A stretch of DNA of 62,886 nucleotides from an uncultured Bacteroidales bacterium (GTDB lineage Bacteria; Bacteroidota; Bacteroidia; Bacteroidales; UBA932): positions 1-62,886 of the forward strand of contig CAMVGM010000008.1 of NCBI GenBank assembly GCA_947167015.1, given 5' to 3'. The notes below the pieces were generated by a model that saw only the letters and a program-made list of their open reading frames with translations, did not search any database and was not told the DNA's origin. Shown here one piece after another: positions 1 to 8,844 of the stretch. Position 1 is the first letter of the stretch, and every line of letters begins with the position of its first letter. The position numbers and the translations under genes are program-made.

Positions 1-806
1 ACAAGTACCTCCAGGAGATCGGCCGCGAGGAGCTGGTGTCCCCGGAAGAGGAAGTCGAACTCGCCCAGCGCATCCGCAAGGGCGACCAGGAGGCGCTCGA
101 GAAACTCACCCGCGCCAACCTCCGCTTCGTCGTTTCCGTGGCCAAGCAATACCAGAACCAGGGCCTGAGCCTGCCCGACCTGATCAACGAGGGCAACCTC
201 GGCCTGATCAAGGCCGCCGAGAAGTTCGACGAGACCCGCGGCTTCAAGTTCATCTCCTACGCCGTGTGGTGGATCCGCCAGTCCATCCTGCAGGCCCTCG
301 CCGAGCAGAGCCGCATCGTGCGCCTGCCGCTCAACCAGGTGGGCTCCCTGAACAAGATCAACAAGGCCCTCGGCAAGTTCGAGCAGGAGAACGAGCGCCA
401 GCCGTCCACCGACGAACTGGCCGAGATGATCGATATCCCCAAGGACAAGATCGCCGACACCCTGCGCGTGTCCGGCCGTCACGTCAGCGTGGACGCTCCC
501 TTCGTGGAGGGCGAGGACAACAGCCTGCTGGACGTGCTGCCCAACGACGATTCCCCGAGTGCCGACAAGGGCCTGACCAACGAGTCCCTCAGCACCGAGA
601 TCGAGCGTGCGCTGCAGATCCTCACGCCGCGCGAGCGTGAGATCATCAAGAGCTTTTTCGGCATCGGCTGCCAGGAGATGACCCTCGAGGAGATCGGCGA
701 GCGTCTCGACCTTACGCGTGAGCGCGTCCGCCAGATCAAGGAAAAAGCCATCCGCAAGCTCAAGAAGCCGTCCGCCAGCAAACTCCTCAAGACCTACCTC
801 GGCTGA
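1..806 (+). CDS. rpoD: primary sigma factor RpoD/SigA (5'-truncated by window edge)
   Basis: The vegetative sigma-70 factor directs core RNA polymerase to housekeeping promoters. The open frame runs in from the window edge; the first readable codons give [11 protein letters not shown], which in Bacteroidetes primary sigmas lies about 20 residues from the true start, so only a short N-terminus is missing. The GTG at position 36 is internal. Region 2 ([17 protein letters not shown], then the WWIRQSI segment) lies at about 177-290, and the region 4.2 helix-turn-helix ([20 protein letters not shown]) near 680-765. There is no region 1.1, as usual for the ~287-aa Bacteroidetes form, which recognises TTTG/TAnnTTTG promoters like those seen through this window. 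Its TGA overlaps the argS ATG by one base, so the two are probably cotranscribed. Confidence 0.96.
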   Translation, partial: KYLQEIGREELVSPEEEVELAQRIRKGDQEALEKLTRANLRFVVSVAKQYQNQGLSLPDLINEGNLGLIKAAEKFDETRGFKFISYAVWWIRQSILQALAEQSRIVRLPLNQVGSLNKINKALGKFEQENERQPSTDELAEMIDIPKDKIADTLRVSGRHVSVDAPFVEGEDNSLLDVLPNDDSPSADKGLTNESLSTEIERALQILTPREREIIKSFFGIGCQEMTLEEIGERLDLTRERVRQIKEKAIRKLKKPSASKLLKTYLG

Positions 807-2536
807 TGACTCCGGAGACATTCCTTGCCGCGAAGGCCTCAGAGGCCATCAAGGCCGTCTACGGCGCCGAGGTCGACCCCGCCACCCTGCAGGTCCAGGT
901 GACCCGCAAGGAGTTCGAAGGGGACTTTACCCTGGTCGTCTTCCCGCTGCTGCGCATCACGCGCCAGAGTCCGGATGCCACCGGCACCGCCCTGGGCGAC
1001 TGGCTGGTCGCCAACTGCCCGGAGGTCGCCGCCTACAACTCCGTGAAGGGCTTCCTCAACCTCAGCCTGTCCAACATCTACTGGCGCGAGGCCCTCGCCG
1101 CCATCGTCGGTGACGACGCCTACGGGCAGCTGCCCGCCACGGGCCGCCGCGTGATGGTCGAGTTCTCCTCGCCCAACACCAACAAGCCGCTGCACCTGGG
1201 GCACATCCGCAACAACCTGCTCGGCGCCTCCGTCTCCGACCTGCTCAAGGCCGCCGGAGACGAGGTCGTCAAGGCCACGCTGGTGAACGACCGCGGCGTG
1301 CACATCTGCAAGTCGATGTACGCCTGGCAGCAGCGCTTCGACGGCGCCACGCCCGAGAGTACCGGCAAGAAGGGCGACCACCTCGTGGGCGACTGCTACG
1401 TCGAGTTTGCCAAGATGGAGAAGGAGGACCCGTCCGTGATGGACAAGGTTCACGAGATGCTGGTGAAGTGGGAGGAGGGCGACCCGGCCGTCCGCAAGCT
1501 CTGGGAGACGATGAACGGATGGGTGTTCGACGGTTTCGAGCAGACCTACAAGGCCCTCGGCATCACCTTCGACCGCACCTACTACGAGCACGATACCTAT
1601 CTGCTCGGCAAGGAACTGGTGCAGCGCGGCCTGCAGATGGGCGTGTTCGTGAAGGATCCCGACGGTTCGGTGTGGTGCGACCTCACCGCCGACGGGCTGG
1701 ACCGCAAGCTCCTGCTCCGCTCCGACGGCACCTCCGTCTATATCACGCAGGACCTCGGCACCGCCGAGCGCCGCTTCAGCGAGTACAAGCTCGACTCGCA
1801 CATCTACGTGGTGGGCGACGAGCAGAACTACCATTTCCAGGTCCTCAAGCTCATCCTGAAGAAGCTGGGCTTCGACTGGGCGGACCAGATCTTCCACCTG
1901 TCCTACGGCATGGTGGAGCTGCCGGAAGGCAAGATGAAGTCCCGCGAGGGCACCGTGGTGGACGCCGACGACCTCATCGAGAAGATGTACCAGGAGGCGA
2001 AGGCCACCTCGGAGGAGAGCGGCAAGCTCGAGGGCATCAGCGACGAGGAGAAGGAGCGCCTCTACCGGATGATCGGCCTGGGTGCGCTCAAGTACTTCAT
2101 CCTCAAGGTCGATCCCAAGAAGAAGATGCTCTTCAATCCCAAGGAGTCCATTGACTTCAACGGCAACACCGGCCCCTTTATCCAGTACACCCACGCCCGC
2201 ATCTGCTCGATCCTGCGCAAGGCTGCGGAGCAGCAGCTGGCGGCCGCGCTGGATCCCGGGGTGGAACTGAGCCCCAAGGAGATCCGCCTCGTGAAGATCC
2301 TCGGCGCTTATCCGCAGAAGGTGGGGGAGGCCGCCGCGGCCTTCTCGCCCGCGCTCATCGCGAACTACTGCTACGACCTGGCGAAGGAGTTCAACCAGTA
2401 TTACCACGACACCCCGATCCTCAAGGAACCGGACCGGGAGGTCCTTCAGATGCGTCTGGAGCTGATCTCCACGCTCGCTTCCGTGTTGCGCCGGGGCATG
2501 AAGATCCTGGGCATTGACTTACCGGACAGAATGTAA
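806..2536 (+). CDS. argS: arginyl-tRNA synthetase
   Basis: Class I aminoacyl-tRNA synthetase that charges tRNA-Arg with arginine in the cytoplasm. The 576-aa length is near the family norm. An N-terminal additional domain (about residues 1-100) precedes the catalytic core. The HIGH signature appears as HLGHIRNN near residue 130, following the SSPNTNKPLHLG stretch, and the KMSKS-equivalent loop is KMKSREGT near residue 376, an ArgRS-typical variant. The C-terminal anticodon-binding domain has the usual ending LGIDLPDRM. The start overlaps the rpoD stop by one base (TGATG). The next gene starts inside its last 23 bases, so translation is probably coupled along rpoD-argS-ygiQ. Confidence 0.97.
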   Translation: MTPETFLAAKASEAIKAVYGAEVDPATLQVQVTRKEFEGDFTLVVFPLLRITRQSPDATGTALGDWLVANCPEVAAYNSVKGFLNLSLSNIYWREALAAIVGDDAYGQLPATGRRVMVEFSSPNTNKPLHLGHIRNNLLGASVSDLLKAAGDEVVKATLVNDRGVHICKSMYAWQQRFDGATPESTGKKGDHLVGDCYVEFAKMEKEDPSVMDKVHEMLVKWEEGDPAVRKLWETMNGWVFDGFEQTYKALGITFDRTYYEHDTYLLGKELVQRGLQMGVFVKDPDGSVWCDLTADGLDRKLLLRSDGTSVYITQDLGTAERRFSEYKLDSHIYVVGDEQNYHFQVLKLILKKLGFDWADQIFHLSYGMVELPEGKMKSREGTVVDADDLIEKMYQEAKATSEESGKLEGISDEEKERLYRMIGLGALKYFILKVDPKKKMLFNPKESIDFNGNTGPFIQYTHARICSILRKAAEQQLAAALDPGVELSPKEIRLVKILGAYPQKVGEAAAAFSPALIANYCYDLAKEFNQYYHDTPILKEPDREVLQMRLELISTLASVLRRGMKILGIDLPDRM

Positions 2537-4310
2537 TATCCCCACTTCCGTCAAGGAAGTGCAGCAGCTGGGCTGGGACTGGATCGACGTCATCCTCTTC
2601 ACCGGAGACGCTTTCGTGGACCATCCCAGTTTCGGAACGGCCTGCATCGCGCGGTACCTGGAGAAAGCCGGGTACCGCGTGGCGGTCGTACCGCAGCCGA
2701 ACTGGCGCGACGACCTGCGGGATTTCCGCAAGCTGGGTGCGCCGCGGCTGTATTTCGCGGTGAACGCCGGGGCGATGGATTCGATGGTCAACCACTACAC
2801 GGCCGCGAAGCGCCTGCGTCACGACGACGCCTATACCCCCGAAGGGAAGTTCGGCCAGCGGCCGGACCGCGCCGTGACCGTCTATACGAAGATCCTCAAG
2901 CAGTTGTGGCCGGACGTGCCGGTGGTGATCGGCGGCGTGGAGGCGTCCCTGCGGCGCCTGACGCACTACGACTACTGGGACGACCGCCTGATGCCGTCCA
3001 TCCTGGTGGACAGCGGGGCCGACTGGCTCTGTTACGGGATGGGGGAGCGCCCGATGCTCGAACTCACCCGCGCCATCGAGGCCGGCCGCAACCGCCGCCA
3101 GATCGAACAAATCCCCCAACTCGCTTTTCTGCGGACCGGCAGGCCTGCGACCTTGCAGGCAGAAAAGCGTCCTCGCTCCGCTGCGGAAATGCCTGCCCGG
3201 CCGCAGCCTGCCGGATCCGCTGGTGAGCCGCTGGTGCTGAATTCGTTCGAGCGGTGCTGCAAGGACAAGCGGGCGTTCGCAGAAAACTTCCACCAGATCG
3301 AGATCCAGGCGAACGTCCTGAACGCCCAGACCCTGATCGAACCCGTCGGCGACGGCTACGTACAGGTAAATCCGCCCTATCCGCCCGCCACGACCGAAGA
3401 AATGGACGCCTGCTGGGACCTCCCGTTCACCAAACTCCCGCACCCCCGCTACAAAGGCAAACGCATCCCGGCCTACGACATGATCAAAGACTCGATCATC
3501 ACCCACCGGGGCTGCTTCGGCGGCTGCAATTTCTGCACGATCGCCGCCCACCAGGGTAAATTCATCCAATCCCGCTCGGAAAAATCCATCCTGGACGAAG
3601 TACGCAGGCTGGCGGCCATGCCGGAATTTCACGGCAACATCTCCGACCTCGGCGCCCCGACGGCCAACATGTACGGGATGCACGGCAAGAACCGGGAACT
3701 CTGCGCGAAATGCCGCCGGCAGTCCTGCCTCTTCCCGGGACCCTGCCCCAACCTGGACCGCTCGCACAAACGCGTGCTGGAACTCTACCGGCAGGTGGAC
3801 GCCGTGAAGGGCGTACGCCACTCCTACATCGGCAGCGGCGTGCGCTACGACCTCTTCCTGGACGAAAAAGGCTTCATCGACGAAACCGGCAAGCCCTACC
3901 TGCGGGAACTGATGCTCAAGCACACCTCCGGGCGGCTCAAGGTGGCGCCCGAGCACACGGAAGACAAGGTCCTGCACTACATGGGCAAGCCGTCCTTCCG
4001 CCTCTTCGAGCGGCTGAGGCGGGAATTCGACGTGATCAACCGTGAAAACGGCACCCACACCGAACTGGTGCCCTATTTCATCTCCTCGCATCCGGGCTGT
4101 ACCCTCGAAGATATGCGGCGCCTTGCCGCAAATCCCTGTCTGAAAGGAATTTGGATGGAACAGGTTCAGGATTTCATGCCCACCCCGATGACGACCTCCT
4201 CGGTGATGTTCTGGTCCGGGCTGGACCCGCGGACGATGAAGCCCGTCTGGACGGAGCGCGATATGTTGAAAAAAAAGCAGCAGAAAGCGCTTTTTTTTAA
4301 GAAAAAGTAA
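2514..4310 (+). CDS. YgiQ-family radical SAM protein
   Basis: YgiQ-family radical SAM enzyme whose substrate is not established. The N-terminal domain (DVILFTGDAFVDHPSFG) matches the family. The Fe-S cysteines are C334, C338 and C341 in RGCFGGCNFC, and the later SDLGAPTANMYGM and KVAPEHTEDKVLHYMGKPS motifs are intact. No ATG precedes the conserved region; the best start is a TTG at 2514 inside the argS 3' end, so the exact start is uncertain. Two oddities: a Pro/Ala/Arg-rich stretch at residues ~205-240 coincides with a palindromic DNA segment (3122-3231), and the protein ends abruptly in a Lys-rich tail, about 20 residues shorter than Bacteroides homologues as I remember them. The catalytic core looks complete. 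Confidence 0.9.
   Translation: MTYRTECNIPTSVKEVQQLGWDWIDVILFTGDAFVDHPSFGTACIARYLEKAGYRVAVVPQPNWRDDLRDFRKLGAPRLYFAVNAGAMDSMVNHYTAAKRLRHDDAYTPEGKFGQRPDRAVTVYTKILKQLWPDVPVVIGGVEASLRRLTHYDYWDDRLMPSILVDSGADWLCYGMGERPMLELTRAIEAGRNRRQIEQIPQLAFLRTGRPATLQAEKRPRSAAEMPARPQPAGSAGEPLVLNSFERCCKDKRAFAENFHQIEIQANVLNAQTLIEPVGDGYVQVNPPYPPATTEEMDACWDLPFTKLPHPRYKGKRIPAYDMIKDSIITHRGCFGGCNFCTIAAHQGKFIQSRSEKSILDEVRRLAAMPEFHGNISDLGAPTANMYGMHGKNRELCAKCRRQSCLFPGPCPNLDRSHKRVLELYRQVDAVKGVRHSYIGSGVRYDLFLDEKGFIDETGKPYLRELMLKHTSGRLKVAPEHTEDKVLHYMGKPSFRLFERLRREFDVINRENGTHTELVPYFISSHPGCTLEDMRRLAANPCLKGIWMEQVQDFMPTPMTTSSVMFWSGLDPRTMKPVWTERDMLKKKQQKALFFKKK
3122..3169. repeat. palindromic segment inside the ygiQ-type gene
   Basis: A perfect 11-bp inverted repeat (CGCTTTTCTGC at 3122-3132, GCAGAAAAGCG at 3159-3169) encloses a second hairpin (GCCTGC at 3143-3148, GCAGGC at 3155-3160). 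It lies in frame in a linker that is variable in the family and encodes a low-complexity Arg/Ala/Pro run continuing to about 3231. It resembles an inserted short palindromic element that kept the reading frame. I see no second copy in the window. Confidence 0.5.
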
Positions 4311-4311
4311 T

Positions 4312-4319
4312 TATACTTG
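4312..4319 (+). promoter_or_regulatory. Bacteroidetes -7 box upstream of the 4352 gene
   Basis: TATACTTG matches TAnnTTTG with one mismatch. It lies 32 bases before the preferred ATG at 4352, just after the upstream stop codon, in a short A/T-rich gap. It suggests the ClC/dtd group has its own promoter. Confidence 0.5.
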
Positions 4320-4351
4320 CAGCACTTTTGATAACTACTAACCCTATTCCT

Positions 4352-4720
4352 ATGCCACAGGACAACAGAAAGCGCCACATCGTAAGCTACGAAAACATGT
4401 CACCTGAACTGGCTGCCGCCTTTGCTGCGAAGTATCCGAAAGGCTTCAGCGACTATCTTCCTGACCTCACCCGATATACCAAACCCGACGGAACTCCTTT
4501 CTATGCCGTCCTGGTAGAGATTCCGGATGCCATCTACCTGGTCAAGATCAAGGTTCAGATAGACAATCCCGACGATATCGAGCGCTGGCTCGAAGGAGAG
4601 GAAGAGGCCGAGACCGAGTCCATGGCCGGCACCTCCGGCGCTTCCGACTCCGAGGGCGAGACCTTGCCTGACGACAACATCTCCCAGTACGGCGGGGATG
4701 ACGACGGTGCGGACGCCTAG
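4352..4720 (+). CDS. conserved Bacteroidales protein of unknown function (acidic C-terminus)
   Basis: About 122 aa from the preferred ATG at 4352; an in-frame codon at 4328 would add eight residues. The N-terminal ~75 residues form a compact domain with HIVSYENMSPELAAAF, YPDLTRYTKPDGTPFYAV and IPDAIYLVKIKVQID-like segments. I recall similar small Bacteroidales hypothetical proteins but know no function. From residue ~80 on it is a low-complexity Glu/Asp/Ser/Gly tail with no signal peptide or membrane segment, so it is probably cytosolic. Its TAG overlaps the GTG start of the ClC gene by one base, implying translational coupling. Confidence 0.7.
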   Translation: MPQDNRKRHIVSYENMSPELAAAFAAKYPKGFSDYLPDLTRYTKPDGTPFYAVLVEIPDAIYLVKIKVQIDNPDDIERWLEGEEEAETESMAGTSGASDSEGETLPDDNISQYGGDDDGADA

Positions 4721-6462
4721 TGAAATTCTTGTTCAGACATATTCCTGAACGCAGCAGGCTCCTCCTGCTCAGCCTGATGGTCGGCGTGCTCTCCGGGTGC
4801 GCCGCCGTCTTTTTGGATTGGGCGATCCACTTCATCAAGCAGCTGCTGAACCAGGGCTTCCACGCCAGCTATGACTGGCAGTTCCTCGTCCTGCCGGGCA
4901 TCGGCATGCTGATCTCGCTGCTGCTGGTCCGCTACGTGATCAAGGACAACATCGGCCACGGCGTGACCAAGGCCCTGCTGGCCGTTTCCCGCAACGACTC
5001 CAAGATCAAGCCGCACAACACCTGGTCGTCAATCCTGACCTCCAGCATCACCATCGGCTTCGGCGGTTCGGTCGGTGCCGAGGCTCCCATCGTCTATACT
5101 GGCGCCGCCATCGGCTCCAACCTGGGCCGCGCCGCCGGCCTGTCCTACCGGAACGTCACGCTGCTGCTGGGCTGCGGCGCGGCCGGCGCGGTGGCGGGCA
5201 TCTTCAAGGCGCCGCTGGCCGGGGTGCTTTTCACGCTGGAGATCCTGCTTTTCAACGTGTCGATGAAAGCCCTGCTGCCGCTGCTGATCTCTACGGTCTC
5301 GGCGACGGTGGTGTCCTATGTCTTCCGCGGCCAGACCCCGGTTTTCGCCTGCACGCTGACCCCTTTCTCGATGGGGAACATCCCGTTCTATATCGTCCTG
5401 GGCGTGCTCGGCGGCCTGGGTTCGCTCTACTTCATGCGCACGACGCTCTTCCTGGAAGACTGGATCGGACGCTTGAAGAACCCCTATGTCCGCTGGGCTC
5501 TCTGTGCCGTGGCGCTCGGCGCGCTGATCTTCCTCTTTCCGCCGCTTTACGGCGAGGGCTACGACTCCCTGGGGACGCTGCTCAACGGGCGTGAACTGGA
5601 CCTGGAGGGACGCACGCTGCTGTCTTTCCTGCTGGACTGGAAGTGGGGCGTTCCGGTGTTCTTCCTGCTGATTTTCCTGCTCAAGGTGGTGGCGATGACG
5701 GCTACCAATGCCGGCGGGGGCGTGGGCGGCACCTTCGGTCCGACGCTGTTCGCCGGGGCCATCCTGGGCTTCTTCTTCGCGCGCTTCTGCAATCTGCTGG
5801 GTTTCAGCGTGCCGGAACAGAATTTCGCCCTCGTGGGCATGGCCGCGCTGATGGCCGGCGTGATGCAGGCGCCGATGACGGCGATCTTCCTCATCGCGGA
5901 GATTTCGGGCGGTTACGAATTGCTGATCCCGCTGATCTTGACCGCGACCGTGGCGTTCGGCACGCTGCGGGTCTTCGAGAAATATTCGATCTATACCAAG
6001 CGCATCGCGCAGAGCGGCGACCTGCTCACGCACGACAGCGACCAGGCGGTGCTGACGCTGATGCATATCGACGACCTGATCCGGGACAAATACCCGCGCG
6101 TGCAGATCGACGCCACGCTGCGGGAGGTGGCCTCCGTGGTCGCCGGGACCGATGCCGCCGTTCTGGCCGTCATCGACGGGCAGGGCCGTTTCCAGGGGAT
6201 GATTGACCTGGCGACGGCGCGGAAGCCCCTGCTGGATCCGTCCACCTACGATTCCTGGCACGTCTATAATATCATGGAATCGGCGCCGGAGTATATCTAC
6301 GCCGGGGAGAAGATGGAGTCTGTGATGGCGAAATTCGACCGCACCGGCGCCTGGCGCCTCCCGGTCGTCGATGCCGACCGCAAGTACTTGGGTTTCATCT
6401 CCAAGTCCCGCCTGCTGATGGCCTATCGCGCCGAGCTCAAGGAAATTGCCTCGGAGGACTAG
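4720..6462 (+). CDS. ClC-type chloride channel/antiporter with CBS pair
   Basis: Inner-membrane ClC protein of 580 aa that moves chloride, possibly in exchange for protons. About 10-12 hydrophobic helices fill residues 15-420. The anion-filter motifs are readable: GSVGAEAP near residue 116 (keeping the gating Glu of GxEGP), GIFKAPLAGVLFTLE, and GGGVGGTFGPTLFAGA near residue 330. The C-terminal ~140 residues carry two CBS modules (VQIDATLREVASVV..., then IMESAPEYIYAGEKMESV...), typical nucleotide-sensing regulators of ClC proteins. The start is GTG at 4720, overlapping the previous stop. dtd follows after three bases. Confidence 0.93.
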   Translation: MKFLFRHIPERSRLLLLSLMVGVLSGCAAVFLDWAIHFIKQLLNQGFHASYDWQFLVLPGIGMLISLLLVRYVIKDNIGHGVTKALLAVSRNDSKIKPHNTWSSILTSSITIGFGGSVGAEAPIVYTGAAIGSNLGRAAGLSYRNVTLLLGCGAAGAVAGIFKAPLAGVLFTLEILLFNVSMKALLPLLISTVSATVVSYVFRGQTPVFACTLTPFSMGNIPFYIVLGVLGGLGSLYFMRTTLFLEDWIGRLKNPYVRWALCAVALGALIFLFPPLYGEGYDSLGTLLNGRELDLEGRTLLSFLLDWKWGVPVFFLLIFLLKVVAMTATNAGGGVGGTFGPTLFAGAILGFFFARFCNLLGFSVPEQNFALVGMAALMAGVMQAPMTAIFLIAEISGGYELLIPLILTATVAFGTLRVFEKYSIYTKRIAQSGDLLTHDSDQAVLTLMHIDDLIRDKYPRVQIDATLREVASVVAGTDAAVLAVIDGQGRFQGMIDLATARKPLLDPSTYDSWHVYNIMESAPEYIYAGEKMESVMAKFDRTGAWRLPVVDADRKYLGFISKSRLLMAYRAELKEIASED

Positions 6463-6465
6463 CGT

Positions 6466-6918
6466 ATGAGAGTGGTAATCCAAAGAGTGTCTTCAGCGTC
6501 GGTTACGATCGGCGGGCAGGTCCGGTCTTCCATCGGGCCGGGGCTGCTGATCCTGCTGGGGATCGGCCCGGATGACGGGGCGGAGGATCTCGACTGGCTG
6601 GTGCGCAAGGTCGCCGGCCTGCGGATCTTCGACGACGAGGCCGGGGTGATGAACCGGAGTGTCGTGGATGTCGGCGGCGAGGCGCTGGTCGTCAGCCAGT
6701 TCACCCTGATGGCCTCCACCAGGAAAGGGAACCGGCCGTCCTATATCGGAGCGGCCGGTCACGAACTGGCGATTCCCTTGTATGAGTCTTTCTGTCAGGC
6801 GCTTTCCGCCGCCATCGGGCGTCCGGTAGGGACCGGTGAATTCGGCGCCGACATGCAGGTGGCCCTCGTCAACGACGGTCCGGTGACCATCTGCATCGAC
6901 TCCAAGAACCGGGTCTGA
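6466..6918 (+). CDS. dtd: D-aminoacyl-tRNA deacylase
   Basis: Removes D-amino acids (and glycine) mischarged on tRNA, recycling the tRNA. At 150 aa it is standard length and complete. It starts [13 protein letters not shown] and carries the active-site strand SQFTL with the downstream NRPSY stretch, and the C-terminal NDGPVTI motif (the Gly-cisPro family's NxGPVT signature). It sits three bases after the ClC gene, in the same operon. Its stop abuts the stop of the convergent BlaR1-like gene with no spacer. Confidence 0.97.
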   Translation: MRVVIQRVSSASVTIGGQVRSSIGPGLLILLGIGPDDGAEDLDWLVRKVAGLRIFDDEAGVMNRSVVDVGGEALVVSQFTLMASTRKGNRPSYIGAAGHELAIPLYESFCQALSAAIGRPVGTGEFGADMQVALVNDGPVTICIDSKNRV

Positions 6919-8463
6919 TCACTTCTTCTTGGTCTTGATCAGGATGACGCCGTTTTTGGCTTCTTCGCCATACTTTTCGATGGCGGCGGCGTCTTTGAGG
7001 ACTTCCATCGACTGGATGGTGGAAACATCGATGTCGCTGATATTGCCGCTGTATTTCTCGCCGTTCAGATAAATGATCGGATCTCCCTCGGCTCCGGCGG
7101 CTTTCCGTATTCTGATGGAATGGGTCTCGCTGTTCTCAGAAGTTCCTTGGGAATCGCCGTAGGAAACCACCACGACATCGTCCATCTCATTGCGGGCCTC
7201 CGGGTCCCGAGGCTCCCCGACGGCGGACTTGATGGTCTGCTCACCATCTCGTATCAGGAAAATGACCGGGAAAGTGTAGGAGACCTTGACGGGCTTTCCG
7301 CCCTGTTCGCCGGGCTCCCATTTCGGAGAGGAGGAAATGACGCGGACCGCCTCGGCGTCCAGCTTTTCGTGAACGCTGCGAAGCACCCTGACGTTGCGGA
7401 CGGCACCGTCCTTGCAGATGTCGAAACTGACCATCACGCGGCCTTGGATGCCATCTGCTTTGGCTTCTTCAGGATAGTTCAGACGCTGGGCGACCCATCT
7501 GCCAAAGGTGCTGGCATCTTCACCCTGGAAGGTCGGTTTCTTCTCAATCTGGGAATAGGGTACGGGCGGATCGTCATCCTGGATGACGGCGGTCTCGCCG
7601 GGAGTGGCGGGGCGGATTTCCGCCCGGGCGGGGTTGCACAGGAACATCGTTCCCGCGAGGAAGGGGAGGAGTGCGACATAGGCGAGACGCATCCATCCGG
7701 AAGTGGGTTTGTGCTGCATCATCGTGATTCTTTGTTTGAGTTTGGCGTGGTTGAAGCCGTTGGCCAGGGAGAAGCGCTGCTCTCCCACGGCTTTCCGTAC
7801 CAGGAGTAATTGATATGAGGTAACATCGATGCCTTGTCGGATGAGGCTTTCGTCGGCCTCGTATTCGTGCAGGAGCTTCAGTTCCGCGCGGGCGATCCAT
7901 ACCACCGGGTTGAACCAGTGCAGGGCGCTCACGGCCGTCATCAGCAGGACATCCAGTGAATGACGGCAGCGGATGTGCTGCTGTTCGTGGGTGAGGATCG
8001 CGGGGTATTTCTCATAATCGCTGCGGCTCATCACCACCCGGCGGCCCCAGCTGAACGAGGGCAGGTCACGCTCCACCAGCGTCAGGCGGCAGCCTTCGCA
8101 AGGCTGTTGCACGCCGCTGCGGATGATACGGCGCGTGCGGACGGCGGACAGCAGGCAGAGCACCAGGATGGTCAGCACGCCCCCCGCGTAAAGCACGGGC
8201 AGCCAGGGGAAAGGGGGCGCGGATGCCCCGACGGGCTCGCCGACCGCTTCCAGGGTCTCGGGGGAAACGGGGATCGCCACCTGCGGCAGGATGACGGTGC
8301 GCAGCCGCAGGAGCGGAAGCAGGTGGCATACGACCGTGCCGAGCAGCAGGGCGATGCGGTTGAAACGGAACAGGGAGGTCCGCCGCATCACCAGCAGGTA
8401 GAAGGCGTAGAATAGGGCCAGATACAGGCTCGCCCGCGCGATGTATAAGAGGAACGGTGTCAT
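6919..8463 (-). CDS. BlaR1-like M56 membrane metallopeptidase with TonB_C and plug-like C-terminus
   Basis: Polytopic membrane protease of the BlaR1/MecR1 (M56) family, 514 aa. N-terminal membrane segments lie at about residues 4-25, 35-55 and 88-108, and another near 255-275. The zinc motif HEQQH is at 159-163, with the downstream YEADE Glu near 202. Unlike staphylococcal BlaR1 there is no penicillin-binding sensor. The periplasmic part instead has a TonB C-terminal domain (about 318-402, with YPEEAKADGIQGRVMVSF) and then a short segment resembling the plug of TonB-dependent receptors (DVSTIQSMEVLKDAAAIEKYG, ending NGVILIKTKKK). Its ATG overlaps the stop of the BlaI-like repressor gene by four bases, so the two form one operon; the family expectation is that the protease destroys or regulates the repressor on an envelope signal. 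What it senses cannot be read. Confidence 0.88.
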   Translation of the reverse strand: MTPFLLYIARASLYLALFYAFYLLVMRRTSLFRFNRIALLLGTVVCHLLPLLRLRTVILPQVAIPVSPETLEAVGEPVGASAPPFPWLPVLYAGGVLTILVLCLLSAVRTRRIIRSGVQQPCEGCRLTLVERDLPSFSWGRRVVMSRSDYEKYPAILTHEQQHIRCRHSLDVLLMTAVSALHWFNPVVWIARAELKLLHEYEADESLIRQGIDVTSYQLLLVRKAVGEQRFSLANGFNHAKLKQRITMMQHKPTSGWMRLAYVALLPFLAGTMFLCNPARAEIRPATPGETAVIQDDDPPVPYSQIEKKPTFQGEDASTFGRWVAQRLNYPEEAKADGIQGRVMVSFDICKDGAVRNVRVLRSVHEKLDAEAVRVISSSPKWEPGEQGGKPVKVSYTFPVIFLIRDGEQTIKSAVGEPRDPEARNEMDDVVVVSYGDSQGTSENSETHSIRIRKAAGAEGDPIIYLNGEKYSGNISDIDVSTIQSMEVLKDAAAIEKYGEEAKNGVILIKTKKK

Positions 8464-8825
8464 TTGCGTTTGCTTTCAATGTCGGCGATGAGGGCTTTCA
8501 GTTCCTCGAGGTCCATCTTGTCGTCTTCGACAAACTGGGACACGAGCATCGAGTAGGAGTTGCCGTAGTAGCGGGCGACGAGGTCGCCGACGCTGTTCCC
8601 GCGGTACTCCTTTTCGCTGATGGCGGGGGAGTAGCAGAAACTGTTGGCCATCGGCTTGCGCGTCAGGAAGCCTTTGTCTTCCAGGAACTTGACCTGGGTG
8701 GCCACGGTGTTGTACGAAGGTTTCGGGTCCGGGATGCGGGCCACGATGTCGCGGATGAACAGGTCGCCGCTACGCCAGACGATCTGCATGATTTCTTCTT
8801 CTTTTGCGGTCAGTCTCTGTCTCAT
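8460..8825 (-). CDS. BlaI/MecI-family transcriptional repressor
   Basis: 121-aa winged-helix repressor. It has the BlaI/MecI layout: N-terminal LTAKEEEIMQIVWRSGDLFIRDIV, recognition helix region SYNTVATQVKFLEDKGFLTRK, then a helical dimerisation tail. The start MRQRLTAKEE at 8825 is chosen because upstream codons would run through the promoter (TATATTTG at 8852-8845). It is cotranscribed with the BlaR1-like protease (ATGA overlap). A perfect 8-bp inverted repeat at 8865-8891 in the divergent region could be its operator. In this family cleavage by the partner relieves repression of the operon and target genes; the likely target is self or the envelope genes alongside. Confidence 0.92.
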   Translation of the reverse strand: MRQRLTAKEEEIMQIVWRSGDLFIRDIVARIPDPKPSYNTVATQVKFLEDKGFLTRKPMANSFCYSPAISEKEYRGNSVGDLVARYYGNSYSMLVSQFVEDDKMDLEELKALIADIESKRK

Positions 8826-8844
8826 ATTTACAGTGTTTCCACGG

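Noticed and set aside
839..2407. Long open frame antisense to argS
   Set aside because: Runs opposite a complete argS with all catalytic motifs; its protein is His/Leu/Val/Gly-rich, as expected from reading GC-rich codons backwards, and has no recognisable domain.
6919..8825. Beta-lactam resistance operon
   Set aside because: Although BlaI/BlaR1-like, there is no penicillin-binding sensor domain and no beta-lactamase gene.
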